Below, piece by piece: positions 41,934 to 51,614 of a stretch of DNA of 64,000 nucleotides. The notes under the pieces are model-generated. The model was not told the DNA's origin and ran no database searches. It saw only the letters and a list, made by a program, of their open reading frames with translations. The number at the start of each line of letters is the position of its first letter. Position 1 is the stretch's first letter. The DNA is from Bactericera cockerelli. Lineage: Eukaryota; Arthropoda; Insecta; Hemiptera; Triozidae. The DNA lies in contig CM044967.1 of assembly GCA_024516035.1 (NCBI GenBank), positions 1,830,383 through 1,894,382 of the forward strand, given 5' to 3'. The position numbers were made by a program, and so were the translations under genes.

Positions 41934-42578
41934 ATTTTTTGAAATTCATAATTATTTGTTTTTAGTTATTTCTTTTTAGAAACTTTGAGATTAAGTCTCA
42001 AGAAACAATAAAGTTTATACTCACATTGTCTTGTTTTCTACCTTTTACTGCTTAGCAATAAAACAATTGGGTATTTTACATTTCACTTTTTTAAACTGAA
42101 TGAGTTTTCTTTTTTTTTCTGACTTAATACCAAAAGCATAGATTTAAATGTACCTCCAGTTTCAAATTGTCTTTTATTCTTCGATTCATATGGTAATATA
42201 GTGCTATAAAACTAAATTATCAAGGTACTATCATTTCAAAATTGTTAATAGATGGTGCTATCTCGATTTTTTTTCGAGATAATACCCACTTTTGTTCACT
42301 TCTCATGGAAGAAAAGGTAATATAATACGATATCACCTTATTAAAAATTGATTTTTTCTCGAAAAAAGGCAAAATCATAGAATGAAGTTTTAAGTCAAAA
42401 TGCCTTTTTTTCGAACGGTTACACAGGTAAGTTCTTTTGAAGAAAAATACATTTTTTTACATAGAACTATAGAAAAGAACATGCTCAACTTAAGAACATA
42501 TAAATCAAAACAGTATCTTTTATTGTATTAATACAGCGATAAGTCAAACTTTCTTTTGCGATTTCCCAAAAGTTGGTG
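41934..42578. other. Right interior of the 41-bp-TIR element
   Basis: AT-rich; no open frame of note and no repeat recognised. The tcgaaaaaa(a)ggc words occur twice. Confidence 0.5.
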
Positions 42579-42621
42579 TTTTTGACATATCACCATCTAA
42601 TTCTGAGGGTGCGATATGTCC

Positions 42622-42665
42622 TAACTAAAGGGCGGGGTTATTGCCTATGGCAATCTCTATCGAAA
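42622..42665 (-). repeat. Repeat N fragment, reverse
   Basis: ctaactaaagggcggggtta, ttgcctatggcaatctct. Confidence 0.7.
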
Positions 42666-42884
42666 ATTAACTCTGTCGATAGAATTAATCGCAAGCATTT
42701 TTATTATTATTATACTTCATCGTAAGAATTTTCATGGTTTTTAATTTCTTTCTTTGAGAGCCCAGGAACCTTGTTGAATTTTACTCCTAACAGTGGACAT
42801 TTGAAAATCATTTTTTTTTTTTTTAAAGTTCTAAATACACAAAACGATTCCTGATAAAAAAAAAATACAGGGACTTCATTATGT

Positions 42885-43142
42885 TGTTGTTGTAGCCAGC
42901 TTGGCTACAGCTGGAGGGGAGAGTGATGGTCTCCAGCCAACTTTATTTCAAAGTTGGCTCGTCCTGAACCACATATTTCTATGTGCAATCAACCATCATG
43001 AGGACTTGGACTTTTCTCTATAAGCCATTAAACCCTTAGGAAACTGCAAGGTAGCCTGGCTTGTAAGGGTTGGCTAGTCTGTTCTCTGTTTATAGTCCTC
43101 TAGCGAGACACTGTTTATTAACGTCCCCCAGTCAGACAGGGA
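42885..43142 (+). repeat. Repeat H, near-complete copy
   Basis: gttgttgtagccagcttggc ... ctatgtgcaatcaaccatca ... tggcttgtaagggttggcta ... gtcccccagtcagac. Highly similar to 5300-5575. Confidence 0.8.
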
Positions 43143-43860
43143 CTTCATTATGAGAGATAAAGGTGTCCGAAGCCAGAACAGGATGAAATCCTTGCTAAAA
43201 AAAAGCCCCATAAGAATTCAACTAGGTAAACATGACGTCACAGTACGTATATCTTTTTTTCCGAATGGGGAACTCTGAAGACTTTTTAAGGTCTTTGGCG
43301 TTCGTTTTTCATGGTTCTGATGGTGGAAACGGTTTTTTATCTTCCTCACCCTCTAATATTGTATTTATTGTTAAATAAATAAAGAGGTACTTTGTTAAAC
43401 TGTTGGCATAATGGGACTACTTGTCTTGCGCTGACACTCTAAATAATACTTATACTTATGGTATTTTTACTAGATAATCAGTCATCGACAGACAAAAAAA
43501 TTGCAAGTGACCCATTGAAAGAACAATTGAAAATTACGAAGATTTTTTCCCATTCCTCCTTGGACCGGCGTTCTCACAGAACCCTAAATTAGAAACAGAT
43601 CTTGACAAACTGTCTATTTATCACTTCAATTAATCTCGCCGTAAAGTATGGACAGCCTATCATTACCGAGAGATAACTTCACAGAGAAGCTGTTACCGTT
43701 TCCAGATCTGAAGTCTTGTGCTGTATAGATGTAGGGCTTTTAAAAAGCAATTATTAGGATACACTGAGGACATTAACATTGTGCAGTAGTGACTCAGAAT
43801 CGCCTATTTGGGGAATGAATATTTTGTCAAATGAGTTAAACTAATGAATAATAATAACAA
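43143..43860. other. No recognised gene
   Basis: Unassigned. Confidence 0.45.
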
Positions 43861-43977
43861 TGGAAGAGAATGCCGTTGGCATTAGCACCGCACTTGACCA
43901 AGTTTTGTTTTATTAATTTCAATTTTCTATCTATGTTCTATGTCATTTGTAAATAAAACTTGATCCAACATGTTTAA
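43861..43977 (+). mobile_element. SINE-like repeat L
   Basis: gaagagaatgccgttggcat, tagcaccgcacttgaccaag, then an AT-rich stretch (gtaaataaaacttgatccaa) and (TAA)n. A reversed copy at 48813-48964 has a target duplication, showing that the family retroposes. Confidence 0.7.
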
Positions 43978-44118
43978 TAATAATAGCACTCTTTAGTGGA
44001 AGGTAACCACCAGGCGAGGTTAATGGTCAAAGCATTTTCTACCACCTAACCCTCAGAGTCTTATTATTATGTGGTCACAAACTCAAATAAATGAGGAAAA
44101 ATTCATGCACTGTGATTC
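43978..44118 (-). mobile_element. SINE-C, reverse, 3' and body parts
   Basis: cactctttagtggaaggtaa, ccaccaggcgaggttaatgg, gaggaaaaattcatgcactg. The head is lost after gtgattcga. Confidence 0.85.
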
Positions 44119-44147
44119 GATTGGGATGAATTCAAATTATTCCGGCA

Positions 44148-44250
44148 GTAAGACCAAAAGAAAATATTAGATGTTCAAAATCCCAAATGGGAGGATAACT
44201 TGTCTTGTTGTCCCGGCTGGGTTTCAAACCCGCGACCTCTAGATTACCAA
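44148..44250 (-). mobile_element. SINE-A, reverse, partial
   Basis: aaaatcccaaatgggaggat, cccggctgggtttcaaaccc, gcgacctctagattacca. Breaks off inside the head. Confidence 0.75.
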
Positions 44251-44358
44251 TTACTAAACAATCCAAAAACCAAGAAGCGGTAAGTTTAGTAATGATTATA
44301 CAAATTTCAAAAAGAGAGAGAGACAGAGAGAGCGAAAAAAAAATACTTATCCACCAGT

Positions 44359-44500
44359 GACCGACCTCAGTAGCTTGATCGATAAGGCGGCGGACTTGTA
44401 ACCTGGAGGTCGATGGTTCAAGTCCCGGTTTCAGCAAAGATTTAGTAAAGCGAGTTTGAGTAGATGTGACATCACGAAAGTGGTTAACACATGTATGATA
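44359..44500 (+). mobile_element. SINE-B copy
   Basis: accgacctcagtagcttgat, ggttcaagtcccggtttcag, gtgacatcacgaaagtggtt. Confidence 0.9.
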
Positions 44501-44559
44501 AACTTTAAAAATAAAATAAAACGAAACTACTTATCCACCAGTGAGATAGTATTTCTTAT

Positions 44560-44795
44560 ACAGGGTGTTCCGTATCTACCTACCATTAACGGATTTCAAC
44601 GGTTTGGACCATCCTGTAAATGTTAGACGAATATTGTCTAATAATATTTCCAAAATCATGTTCATTTTTACGTTATTAATAAGAATAATAAGTAGATATA
44701 TCAAAAAAATTCTGGAACATCCTGTACATGTTAGACGAAAATATTGTCTAATAATATTTCCAAAATCATGTTCATTTTCACGTTATTAATAAGCA
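44560..44795. repeat. 108-bp tandem duplication
   Basis: The units start catcctgta(a/c)atgttagacg at 44610 and 44718 and run through tgtctaataatatttccaaa and atcatgttcatttt(t/c)acgt. Immediately before it is acagggtgttccgtatc. Confidence 0.85.
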
Positions 44796-45254
44796 GAGGT
44801 GTACCGTGTACCAAAAATATTAAAGAAGAAAGAAAAGCTAACGGTTTCTTTCCACATGGCGTCCATTGTTTCATAAAGATCATCCAGATGTAATAAATCC
44901 CCAGAAATCAATCCGATCACGTTCTATGCCTACCTACTCATAGAGGATCCGCAGCCGCTCTGTGAGTGGAACCCATCTACCGAGGCGAAGAGAATGATTA
45001 GATTATAATTTGAATATTGAGAATATCGAGGAAAAAAAAGTGAATTGCGGGATATTTGAAGTCTTTTGATGGACCGGCGAAAAACGGGATGGTCGAAAAT
45101 TTAATTACAAAAAAACAAAACGAAAACCAAGTAAGAATTGGAATTCGACGGATGAATCTTCGATTATTTTGAATTTGAGTTCGATCTCCGTACGCTCGTT
45201 GGAGCCTCAGTGCAGTTTAGTGCAAGAATATTCTCAAGCTATGGTTGAAAGTTC
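44796..45254. other. No recognised gene
   Basis: Unassigned. Confidence 0.45.
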
Positions 45255-45360
45255 AGTATAAATCAGTATAAACAGAAAAGTGAGAAGTTGTACGAGATGT
45301 ACGTATATGAATATCAGATATCAGAACATACCTGGACAGCTGTTTCGAGCTTATTTGCGT
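45255..45360 (-). repeat. Repeat G, reverse, partial
   Basis: cagtataaacagaaaagtga, cagaacatacctggacagct, gtttcgagcttatttgc. Confidence 0.75.
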
Positions 45361-45467
45361 AAAGATATACGGATTATATGGTATATTTTTAACGGAACTA
45401 ACCGGGGTCCCATAATTATTGTCTGGATCCCTAGATGATAGAAATTCGACCACAAGAAAATCTTTGA

Positions 45468-45536
45468 ACTGTCCGGGTAGCTCAGTGGTAAAAATGTTGG
45501 TCTCGTAATCGTGGGTTCGAAACTCAGCGTGGACAC
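45468..45536 (+). mobile_element. tRNA-like SINE head, variant of SINE-A
   Basis: ctgtccgggtagctcagtgg ... gttggtctcgtaatcgtggg ... ttcgaaactcagcgtggaca. The promoter boxes are present, but the region between the D and T arms is too short for a proper cloverleaf. Not called as a tRNA gene. Confidence 0.6.
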
Positions 45537-45612
45537 GAAAAGTTATATGATGCGTATCGGGCTTCATTTGGGTCTAGTTACACCAGTAGGAAGACCCTTT
45601 CTTTACTCTCAC

Positions 45613-45976
45613 TCTTCTTCTTTCACTTTGCCTTTTCCCAAACCTACTTGGGGTCGGCATTGTTCAACCTCATGGTTGAGGTTGGTTGGTTGTGGCATAT
45701 TTTTTACGGCTGGATGCCCTTCCAAACACCAACGATTCTATTTCATTTAACGTCCTGATTTGGACGGGGGTTTTACCCTCCATTCGCTGGGAATCGTACC
45801 AGCTACCTACATTAACCTCACCCAGCCTGGGTAAGGCCGGAAATTCCAGCCTCACGTGTTCGGAGGGAACAGAATTTTTTGATAAAAAAGTCTGCTCCGA
45901 CCAGGGATCGAACTCAAGATCTCTGGACTACGGGCAGTAGTCACAACCGTTGCGCCACGGAGGCTGGCGGGGACCC
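45613..45976 (-). mobile_element. SINE-D copy, full length, reverse
   Basis: Flanked by tttactctcac at 45602-45612 and 45977-45987 (11 bp). Contains the central domain (cattaacctcacccagcctg) and head (cgttgcgccacggaggctgg). Confidence 0.92.
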
Positions 45977-45987
45977 TTTACTCTCAC

Positions 45988-46436
45988 AGTTTACTACAAC
46001 AAGTAAAACACCTTTAACCCACATATCAAGGTCTTATTCTCTTAATTCAGCTACTATAGATAGAACCACTTTAACTCTGTATTAATTATGAACGTATCTA
46101 TTTTCACCCAGATGTAGTAATTATAGTGAACTTCTATTATACCTATGAAACTTCTCATTTTTCCATCTATACAGACACACAGCTATCAGTAATCTATTTA
46201 TAGAAACCCATTTACCATTGATTCGGTCGAGATTACAGCATGCAGCTTGGCTTACAAAAATTACTAACTTTGCTGCTCCATTTCGATCTATGAACTGCTG
46301 TAGGAACAGTTTGGATTCATTTTATTTCAATCGAAAGGACCTCTCTAACGCTTCAGATTAACTGTTAAATTTTAATTATAAAATAAATTCAAAAGTCAGA
46401 AAAAAGTTTGCCGTTAGACTGTCACTCAGATTTTTA
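45988..46436. other. No recognised gene
   Basis: Unassigned. Confidence 0.45.
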
Positions 46437-46671
46437 GATGAGCCAGCGTCGATGGCGCGTTGAATGCACCGGTTCTCGGAGTATAACCGAAGTTAAGCAA
46501 CGTCCAATGAGGTGAAGACTTCGTGATGCTGGCATTCCGGCCCAAGCCAGGCTGGGTGAGGTCAATGTGGGTAGCAGGTTTGTGAGTTTCCTGCGAATGC
46601 AGGGTAAAACCCCCGTCGTGATATGACCATGCAGTTGAAAGCGACGTTAAACTCAACAAAAAAAAATAGAA
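46437..46671 (+). mobile_element. 5S rRNA-derived SINE, copy 1
   Basis: The head reads like animal 5S rRNA for about 65 bases: ccagcgtcgatggcgcgttg, aatgcaccggttctcgg, ataaccgaagttaagcaacg (this includes the 5S internal box A). The part corresponding to box C is deleted. Then follow the shared central domain (gctggcattccggcccaagc, aggctgggtgaggtcaatgt), a 3' part (gtttcctgcgaatgcagggt, aaaacccccgtcgtgatatg) and an A-rich tail. Confidence 0.88.
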
Positions 46672-47154
46672 GCTAATTCATACAGCTCCATTGAGTTGGC
46701 TCTGCCACAGAAAATTCCGTTTTTCCCGAGAACGGTAACGGTACCTAACCTAACCTAATAAAGCGTAATATAATAATAATAATGAGATTATAAACAAAGC
46801 GATATTATTATTCTTTTTTATATCACCATCGATAAATTAAATAAATTACCACACTTGAGCTCGAACCATTCGACCACCTATGCATGTTATAAAGAGGAGG
46901 TTGCGATAATTTCATATTCGATTCAAGAACTGGCTAATATACCATCGGGGCACACTAATTGAGCTTGATAAATTTAAATTATTAAAACTCAATTTGAACA
47001 CGCCTTCAAACCTCTTCAAACCGACTTGCACCTGATGACTGTATTATAGGTGTGATGATTAAAAGAAAATTGTACCTACCTGGCACTAAGATATTAATTA
47101 TAGTGTCTACAAATTTGTATACATGTAAAGCATATTATATACAAATAAGTAAAC
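46672..47154. other. No recognised gene
   Basis: Unassigned. A SINE-C head scrap (gagctcgaaccattcgacca, cctatgcat) is at 46857-46887. Confidence 0.45.
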
Positions 47155-47313
47155 CGTGCACTGGTAGACAAGTGGTTAACGCGCTAGTCTGGTAATCCAG
47201 ATAGCGAACGGTTCCGTTGGTTCGAATCTCACCCTGTGCATGAATTTTTCCTCATTAATTTGAGTTTGTAACCACTTAATAATAAGACTCTGAGGGTTAG
47301 GTGGTTATTATTA
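47155..47313 (+). mobile_element. SINE-C copy, 3' truncated
   Basis: gtgcactggtagacaagtgg, gtctggtaatccagatagcg, ggttcgaatctcaccctgtg, body to gagggttaggtggttatta. Confidence 0.88.
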
Positions 47314-47481
47314 TAAATTACAAATTACACTCACGGTAACTACAGACGGTAACTTGCCAGACTACAGTACTTTTAGTTGTAGAGGTGCAATAATTGCGTT
47401 ATATGATATTGGTCCAATATGTTTAATTATTTTTAATGAAAGAAGAAGAAGAAAATAATAATAGAAAAATTAAAAATAAGA

Positions 47482-47615
47482 TCTCAGTAGCTTGATCGAT
47501 AAGGCGGCGTACTTGTAGCCTGGAGATCGATGGTTCAAGTCCCGGGTTCATCGTAGATTTAGTAAAGCGAGTTTGCGTAGATGTGACATCACGAAAGTGA
47601 TTATACTCGTAATAA
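47482..47615 (+). mobile_element. SINE-B copy
   Basis: atctcagtagcttgatcgat, ggttcaagtcccgggttcat, gtgacatcacgaaagtgatt. Confidence 0.88.
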
Positions 47616-47966
47616 CTAATTATATACAACTATACATATATACATATATTTTTTTTTTTAAATCGACATAAGGAAAAGAACGCACGCGTAGTTTCAAGTT
47701 CACATATCTTCTTACCCAAGAAATTGCTGAAATATAATTAAATTATGATGTGGTGTCCGGTTGTACACATATTTCTTGCCGTACGTGCCACAACCAGGAT
47801 ATTGGTCAAAACGTAAAAGTGAGAAGTTCTGTGTGTACATTGTACACTGACGTTTATTTGATTTTCTTGCTGATTGAGACCACTTTGTGCTCGCTTGACT
47901 ATGGCACCCGTTACACCAATGCCTGCATACCATTGAAGACCTCCACGGTGAACATGTAAACATCTG
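47616..47966. other. No recognised gene
   Basis: Unassigned. Confidence 0.4.
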
Positions 47967-48362
47967 TGCCTCTTAATTGGTAGTCGAGTGGTTAAGCATA
48001 GGGGTCCGTTGGTTCGAATCCCACCCAATGCATGTGAAAAACATAAACTAAGATACCACGTATAAATAGTATAATTCTTCCCTTCCATTTTACAATGTTT
48101 TGAGTATTAACCTCGCCTGGTGATTGATTATCTTCCACTAAACTACTAAAGATTATTATTATTATAATAATAAAACTTTTCATTGGAAGGTAAACACCAG
48201 GCGAGGTTAATGCTGAAGGCATTTTCTACCACCTGACCCTCAAAGTCTTATTATTATTTGGTCACAGACTCAAATTAATGAGGAGAATTTCATGCACTAA
48301 GTGGGATTCGAACCAACGGATTACTAGACTAGTGCGTTAACCACTTGACTAACAGTGGCTAC
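47967..48362. mobile_element. Inverted pair of SINE-C copies, tail to tail
   Basis: Forward copy 47967-48165 (head gtagtcgagtggttaag, box B ggttcgaatcccacc; part of the body deleted) and reverse copy 48166-48362 (aggtaaacaccaggcgaggt ... gtgggattcgaaccaacgga ... taacagtgg). They meet in (ATT)n/(AAT)n. A transcript across this would form a long duplex. Confidence 0.88.
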
Positions 48363-48437
48363 AATTATTATTAATAATGCGAAGATTTCGGGTTTGAATT
48401 CCCGTCGCGTCGGGATTTCTACCTGTTCAAAGTGAAT

Positions 48438-48618
48438 CAGGGCCGAATCATTGAATAGGATTAGAACACAGATCATAGTGCACTTATCGGCCTGAATTGA
48501 GGGTCGGTCTCTCGCTTATATTATTTTGTTAAAATTTAATTTTATATTACGGCCCTAAAGCTCTAATGTGTTTTTAAAAAACAGCTAGTGTTTAATCCTA
48601 TTTCATAATTTGGCCCTG
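48438..48618. mobile_element. Small TIR element (MITE), 181 bp
   Basis: Left cagggccgaatcattgaata; right, as reverse complement, cagggccaaattatgaaata; both continue ggatta. Related in its ends to the MITEs at 32632 and 2209. Confidence 0.82.
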
Positions 48619-48636
48619 TATAATCAGAAAATAATA

Positions 48637-48997
48637 ATAGTATATCGCCTTATTTAAACTGCCTGATTAAGACTATTAAAGTCCCATTATTTCAGGAGTA
48701 AGCCCAAGACATATAATTATGTGGTTAGAATCCCAAATGGGAGGATAACTTGTCATGTCCCGGCTGGATTTTGAACCCACGACATTTTGATTCTCTGGAT
48801 TCACACAGTGTTATTATTATTATTAAACATTTTTGATCAAGTTTTATTTACAAATAACATAGAATATATACATATCACATACATAGAAATTAAAATTAAC
48901 AAAACAAAACTTGATCAAGGGCGGTGCTAATGCCAACGGCATTCTCTTCCGCACCACCCTTGATAGTGTTGCCTTTACCACTGAGCTACCGGGACAG
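48637..48997 (-). mobile_element. SINE-A copy, reverse, split by repeat L
   Basis: Body and 3' part at 48637-48806, end of head at 48971-48997 (gcctttaccactgagctacc). A 6-bp direct repeat (agtgtt) at 48807-48812 and 48965-48970 brackets the insertion. Confidence 0.9.
48813..48964 (-). mobile_element. SINE-like repeat L inserted in SINE-A
   Basis: 152 bp, reverse: (TTA)n tail, AT-rich part (gatcaagttttatttacaaa), then gccaacggcattctcttccg. Same family as 43861-43977. Confidence 0.85.
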
Positions 48998-49002
48998 TCT
49001 AG

Positions 49003-49021
49003 CGAGAGAGAGAGAGAGGGA
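49003..49021. repeat. (GA)n microsatellite
   Basis: Short gagagagagagagaggga run. Confidence 0.8.
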
Positions 49022-49267
49022 AATTCCATCGAGTCCCTCAAGGAAACTCCAAGCTGACCGAATAGTACAAGGTGGACTGGTCACACTGTACGCTCAAACA
49101 AGAGTGGACTAATAACATTTATTTATTTTTATAATTTGAAGAAATTATTGTCCGAGAGATGAGTCGTGAGTGAAAGGTTTTGTCAATAGCGCGGAGTCTA
49201 ATGCGGAGCAAGCAGCGTACGCCAGACTATCTGGTCGCCAGTGGCGGAGGACGGACCGTTTCGAACC
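49022..49267. other. No recognised gene
   Basis: Unassigned. Confidence 0.4.
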
Positions 49268-49530
49268 CGGCGGTAATACAGCAGTGGTGGGGGTTCAGAG
49301 GACAAAACCCCGCGGTACTTCAGCAATGGTAGGGGTCCAGAGGTTAAGATACCTCTGGATTGAGGCTAATGCCAGCAGGTGCCCCCTTTCAATCGCCCAA
49401 CAGGGGTGGATGGAGGGATCTTACAAAAAAAAAAAAAAAAAAAAAAAAAAAAGGTTAAAATACCGCTGTACTTTAGCAGTCGTGGGGTCCAGAGGTTAAA
49501 ACTCCGCGGTACTTCAACAGTGGTGGAGAT
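49268..49530. repeat. Interrupted 42-bp tandem repeat
   Basis: Three or four units of aaaaccccgcggtacttcag, caatggtaggggtccagagg, separated by unique DNA and an A-run (49425-49452). Confidence 0.75.
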
Positions 49531-49721
49531 AAAATTCCCCCCCCCCTTTTATTGTTTACATTAGTTCCATTTTAGTGAATCTCTTTTTAATTATAATTTG
49601 TACTGTATATAATGCGAGTATATCATGTCTATTATTAGTTTATTAAATAATAAATAATTTAATAATAATCTCAGTCATGTTGTTCCTTGTTTCCTGGTTC
49701 CGAACACTTTGGCCTTTACTT

Positions 49722-50030
49722 AGATTCTAATTAAATTTTCGGTTCTAATTAGATCTCCGGTACTAATTAGATCTCCTGTTCTAATTAGATCTTTGGTTCT
49801 AATTATTAGATCTCTGGTTCTTATTGTTAGATCTGCGGTTCTAATTAGATCTCTGGTTCTAATTAGATCTCCTGTTCTTATTAGATCTCCTGTTCTAATT
49901 TGATCTCCTGTTCTAATTAGATCTCCTGTTCTAATTAGATCTCCTGTTCTAATTAGATCTCCGGTTCTAATTTGATCTCCTGTTCTACTTATATCTCCTG
50001 TTCTAATTAGATCTCCGGTTCTAATTAGAT
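49722..50030. repeat. 18-bp minisatellite, about 17 units
   Basis: The unit is ttctaattagatctcctg with a few 21-bp variants. On the reverse strand it stays open and would give a hexapeptide repeat (IRTGDL)n over 106 codons. All indels are multiples of three. Coding is not supported by anything else. Confidence 0.92.
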
Positions 50031-50290
50031 CAGGGCGCATAAATCACGCACACGACGGGACCCCGTCGGACTGAGGAACAAAAACTATTCGAAGAACTTG
50101 AAAACGGAACATGTGAGCTAATCGCATTGTTTCAGCCCGCACTCGTGACCCACATCCGGAACATATAAAACTCACAGGAGGTACAGAAAATCAAGTGGAC
50201 TGAACAGCACACGACTTTCTGTTACTCTGATGAAAAATTGATGATGGAAAGTGAGACAATTTTTTTTTTTTTTGTTTTTTTTTTTTTGTT
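50031..50290. other. No recognised gene
   Basis: Unassigned; T-runs at 50260-50287. Confidence 0.4.
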
Positions 50291-50475
50291 TTGTTCAAAA
50301 AGGTAATTTTGCCCCGGAACCGCTTTCGCATTACTTCAGGGCACTTTACCTTTACATCCATGCCATTCCGGAAACGGAAAACTCGGTTAGAATTTTCTGC
50401 TCCGGCCGGGATTCGAACCCGCAACCTCCGGGTCAGCAACCAATGCTCTTAACCACTGAGCCACGAAGGTCGGCA
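50291..50475 (-). mobile_element. SINE-F, single reverse copy
   Basis: Reverse tRNA-like head (gggattcgaacccgcaacct, cttaaccactgagccacgaa, ggtcggc) and body (gccccggaaccgctttcgca, catgccattccggaaacgga) after a T-rich stretch that is the reversed A tail. Confidence 0.7.
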
Positions 50476-50751
50476 AAATTAAAGTAAAGTGAGACAAATT
50501 AAAGTAAACAATACATGTCATGTTTCTTTCTTTTGTAAAATCAGTGTTACGTGATGTCACAACTGTGGTTGATTTTAAGCTTAAAACTCTACAAACTTAT
50601 TTATTGTTGTTAAATCATAGTACAAAGGCCTCATCGAGCCCTTGGTTGACAGGAAATGTGTCAAGTATGCCACCACATTGCCTCTTTGGACGGCCATAGC
50701 AAGTCTCTGTTTGAAATCAAATACAGATTTCATGTCGCCTGTGGCGGGTCG
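50476..50751. repeat. Segment also found at 4915-4995
   Basis: gcctctttggacggccatag, aagtctctgtttgaaatcaa, then tttcatgtcgcctgt matches the earlier segment. The match ends at the border of the inverted-repeat element. Confidence 0.6.
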
Positions 50752-51099
50752 TACACTGAAGAAACGCGTTTCACGAAACGCATTTCTTGAAACGTGAAAT
50801 TTGGATTTCACAAAACCGATAGATTGAAATACACAGAGGCGCGTACACTGGGTTACAAGAAACTACAGTTTCTAGAAATACATGAAACAAGTTTCGTTGA
50901 AACCGAAATATTTGGTTTCGTGTGATTCAGTTTCGTGTGATCTCTCGGTGATAAATTAATTAATCAGTATTTAATAGACCGTAGAGGTTATTATTATTTA
51001 GTTGTTTTACTTCCGAGAAATTTCTAATATTAGAAATCGGAAGTATTGAGTGCGTTTTGGTAAAAAAAAATATTTTTTGGCTCCGATTTCAATTTTTTT

Positions 51100-51612
51100 T
51101 CATATTTCTGGACGTTTCATAACCTCCTGAGCAAATTTGGTTTTGTGTCCGTCTGTCGGTCCGTCGGTCTGTTAAAACGATTCCTTGTAACGCTCAAATC
51201 TCGGTAACTACTCGACGGATTTTGGTGAAATTTTGCACACATCTAGGAGACATTCTGTAGATGGTCCCATTTTAAATTCGTACAAGCGGTTCTGGGTGAA
51301 AGAGACCATGCGCCTGACTACTAACTTTTTACTTGAACTCTTATATCTCGTGAACGGTACACCCGATTTTGATGAAATTTTGTATGTATATGCATATTAT
51401 CATTTTACATCGGCTATTTATATTTATTTTTTAATTAACTATCATTTGACTCTGATATTTAAGAAAATCCGAAATTTTGGACAAAAAAGTAAAAAAATAA
51501 AGACCACAATTTGCCGATACAGAATTTTTTGTAGAATTTAGAATGTAGAAAAAACGATATTCTACCATATAAAATAAATTTCAAGAAAATCGGTTCAAAT
51601 CACGAGGAAGTA
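51100..51612 (+). repeat. Repeat P
   Basis: tttctggacgtttcataacc, tgtgtccgtctgtcggtccg, acgctcaaatctcggtaact, gattttggtgaaattttgca. Rearranged copies occupy 63640-64000. Confidence 0.7.
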
Positions 51613-51614
51613 CC

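Larger units (their letters stand above)
39121..42619. mobile_element. Composite element with 41-bp perfect terminal inverted repeats
   Basis: The 41 bases at 39121-39161 (start acatatcgcaccctcagaat) are the exact reverse complement of 42579-42619. Each arm is itself partly self-complementary (acatatc...gatatgt). Without the nested Tc1 element, about 1.2 kb of own sequence remains, with no recognisable transposase, so it is probably nonautonomous. Superfamily not assigned. No clear target duplication was found; the right end adjoins a repeat N copy. Confidence 0.85.

Noticed and set aside
46437..46505. 5S rRNA gene.
   Set aside because: Only about 65 bases match, box C is missing, and the sequence runs on into the SINE central domain and A-rich tail.
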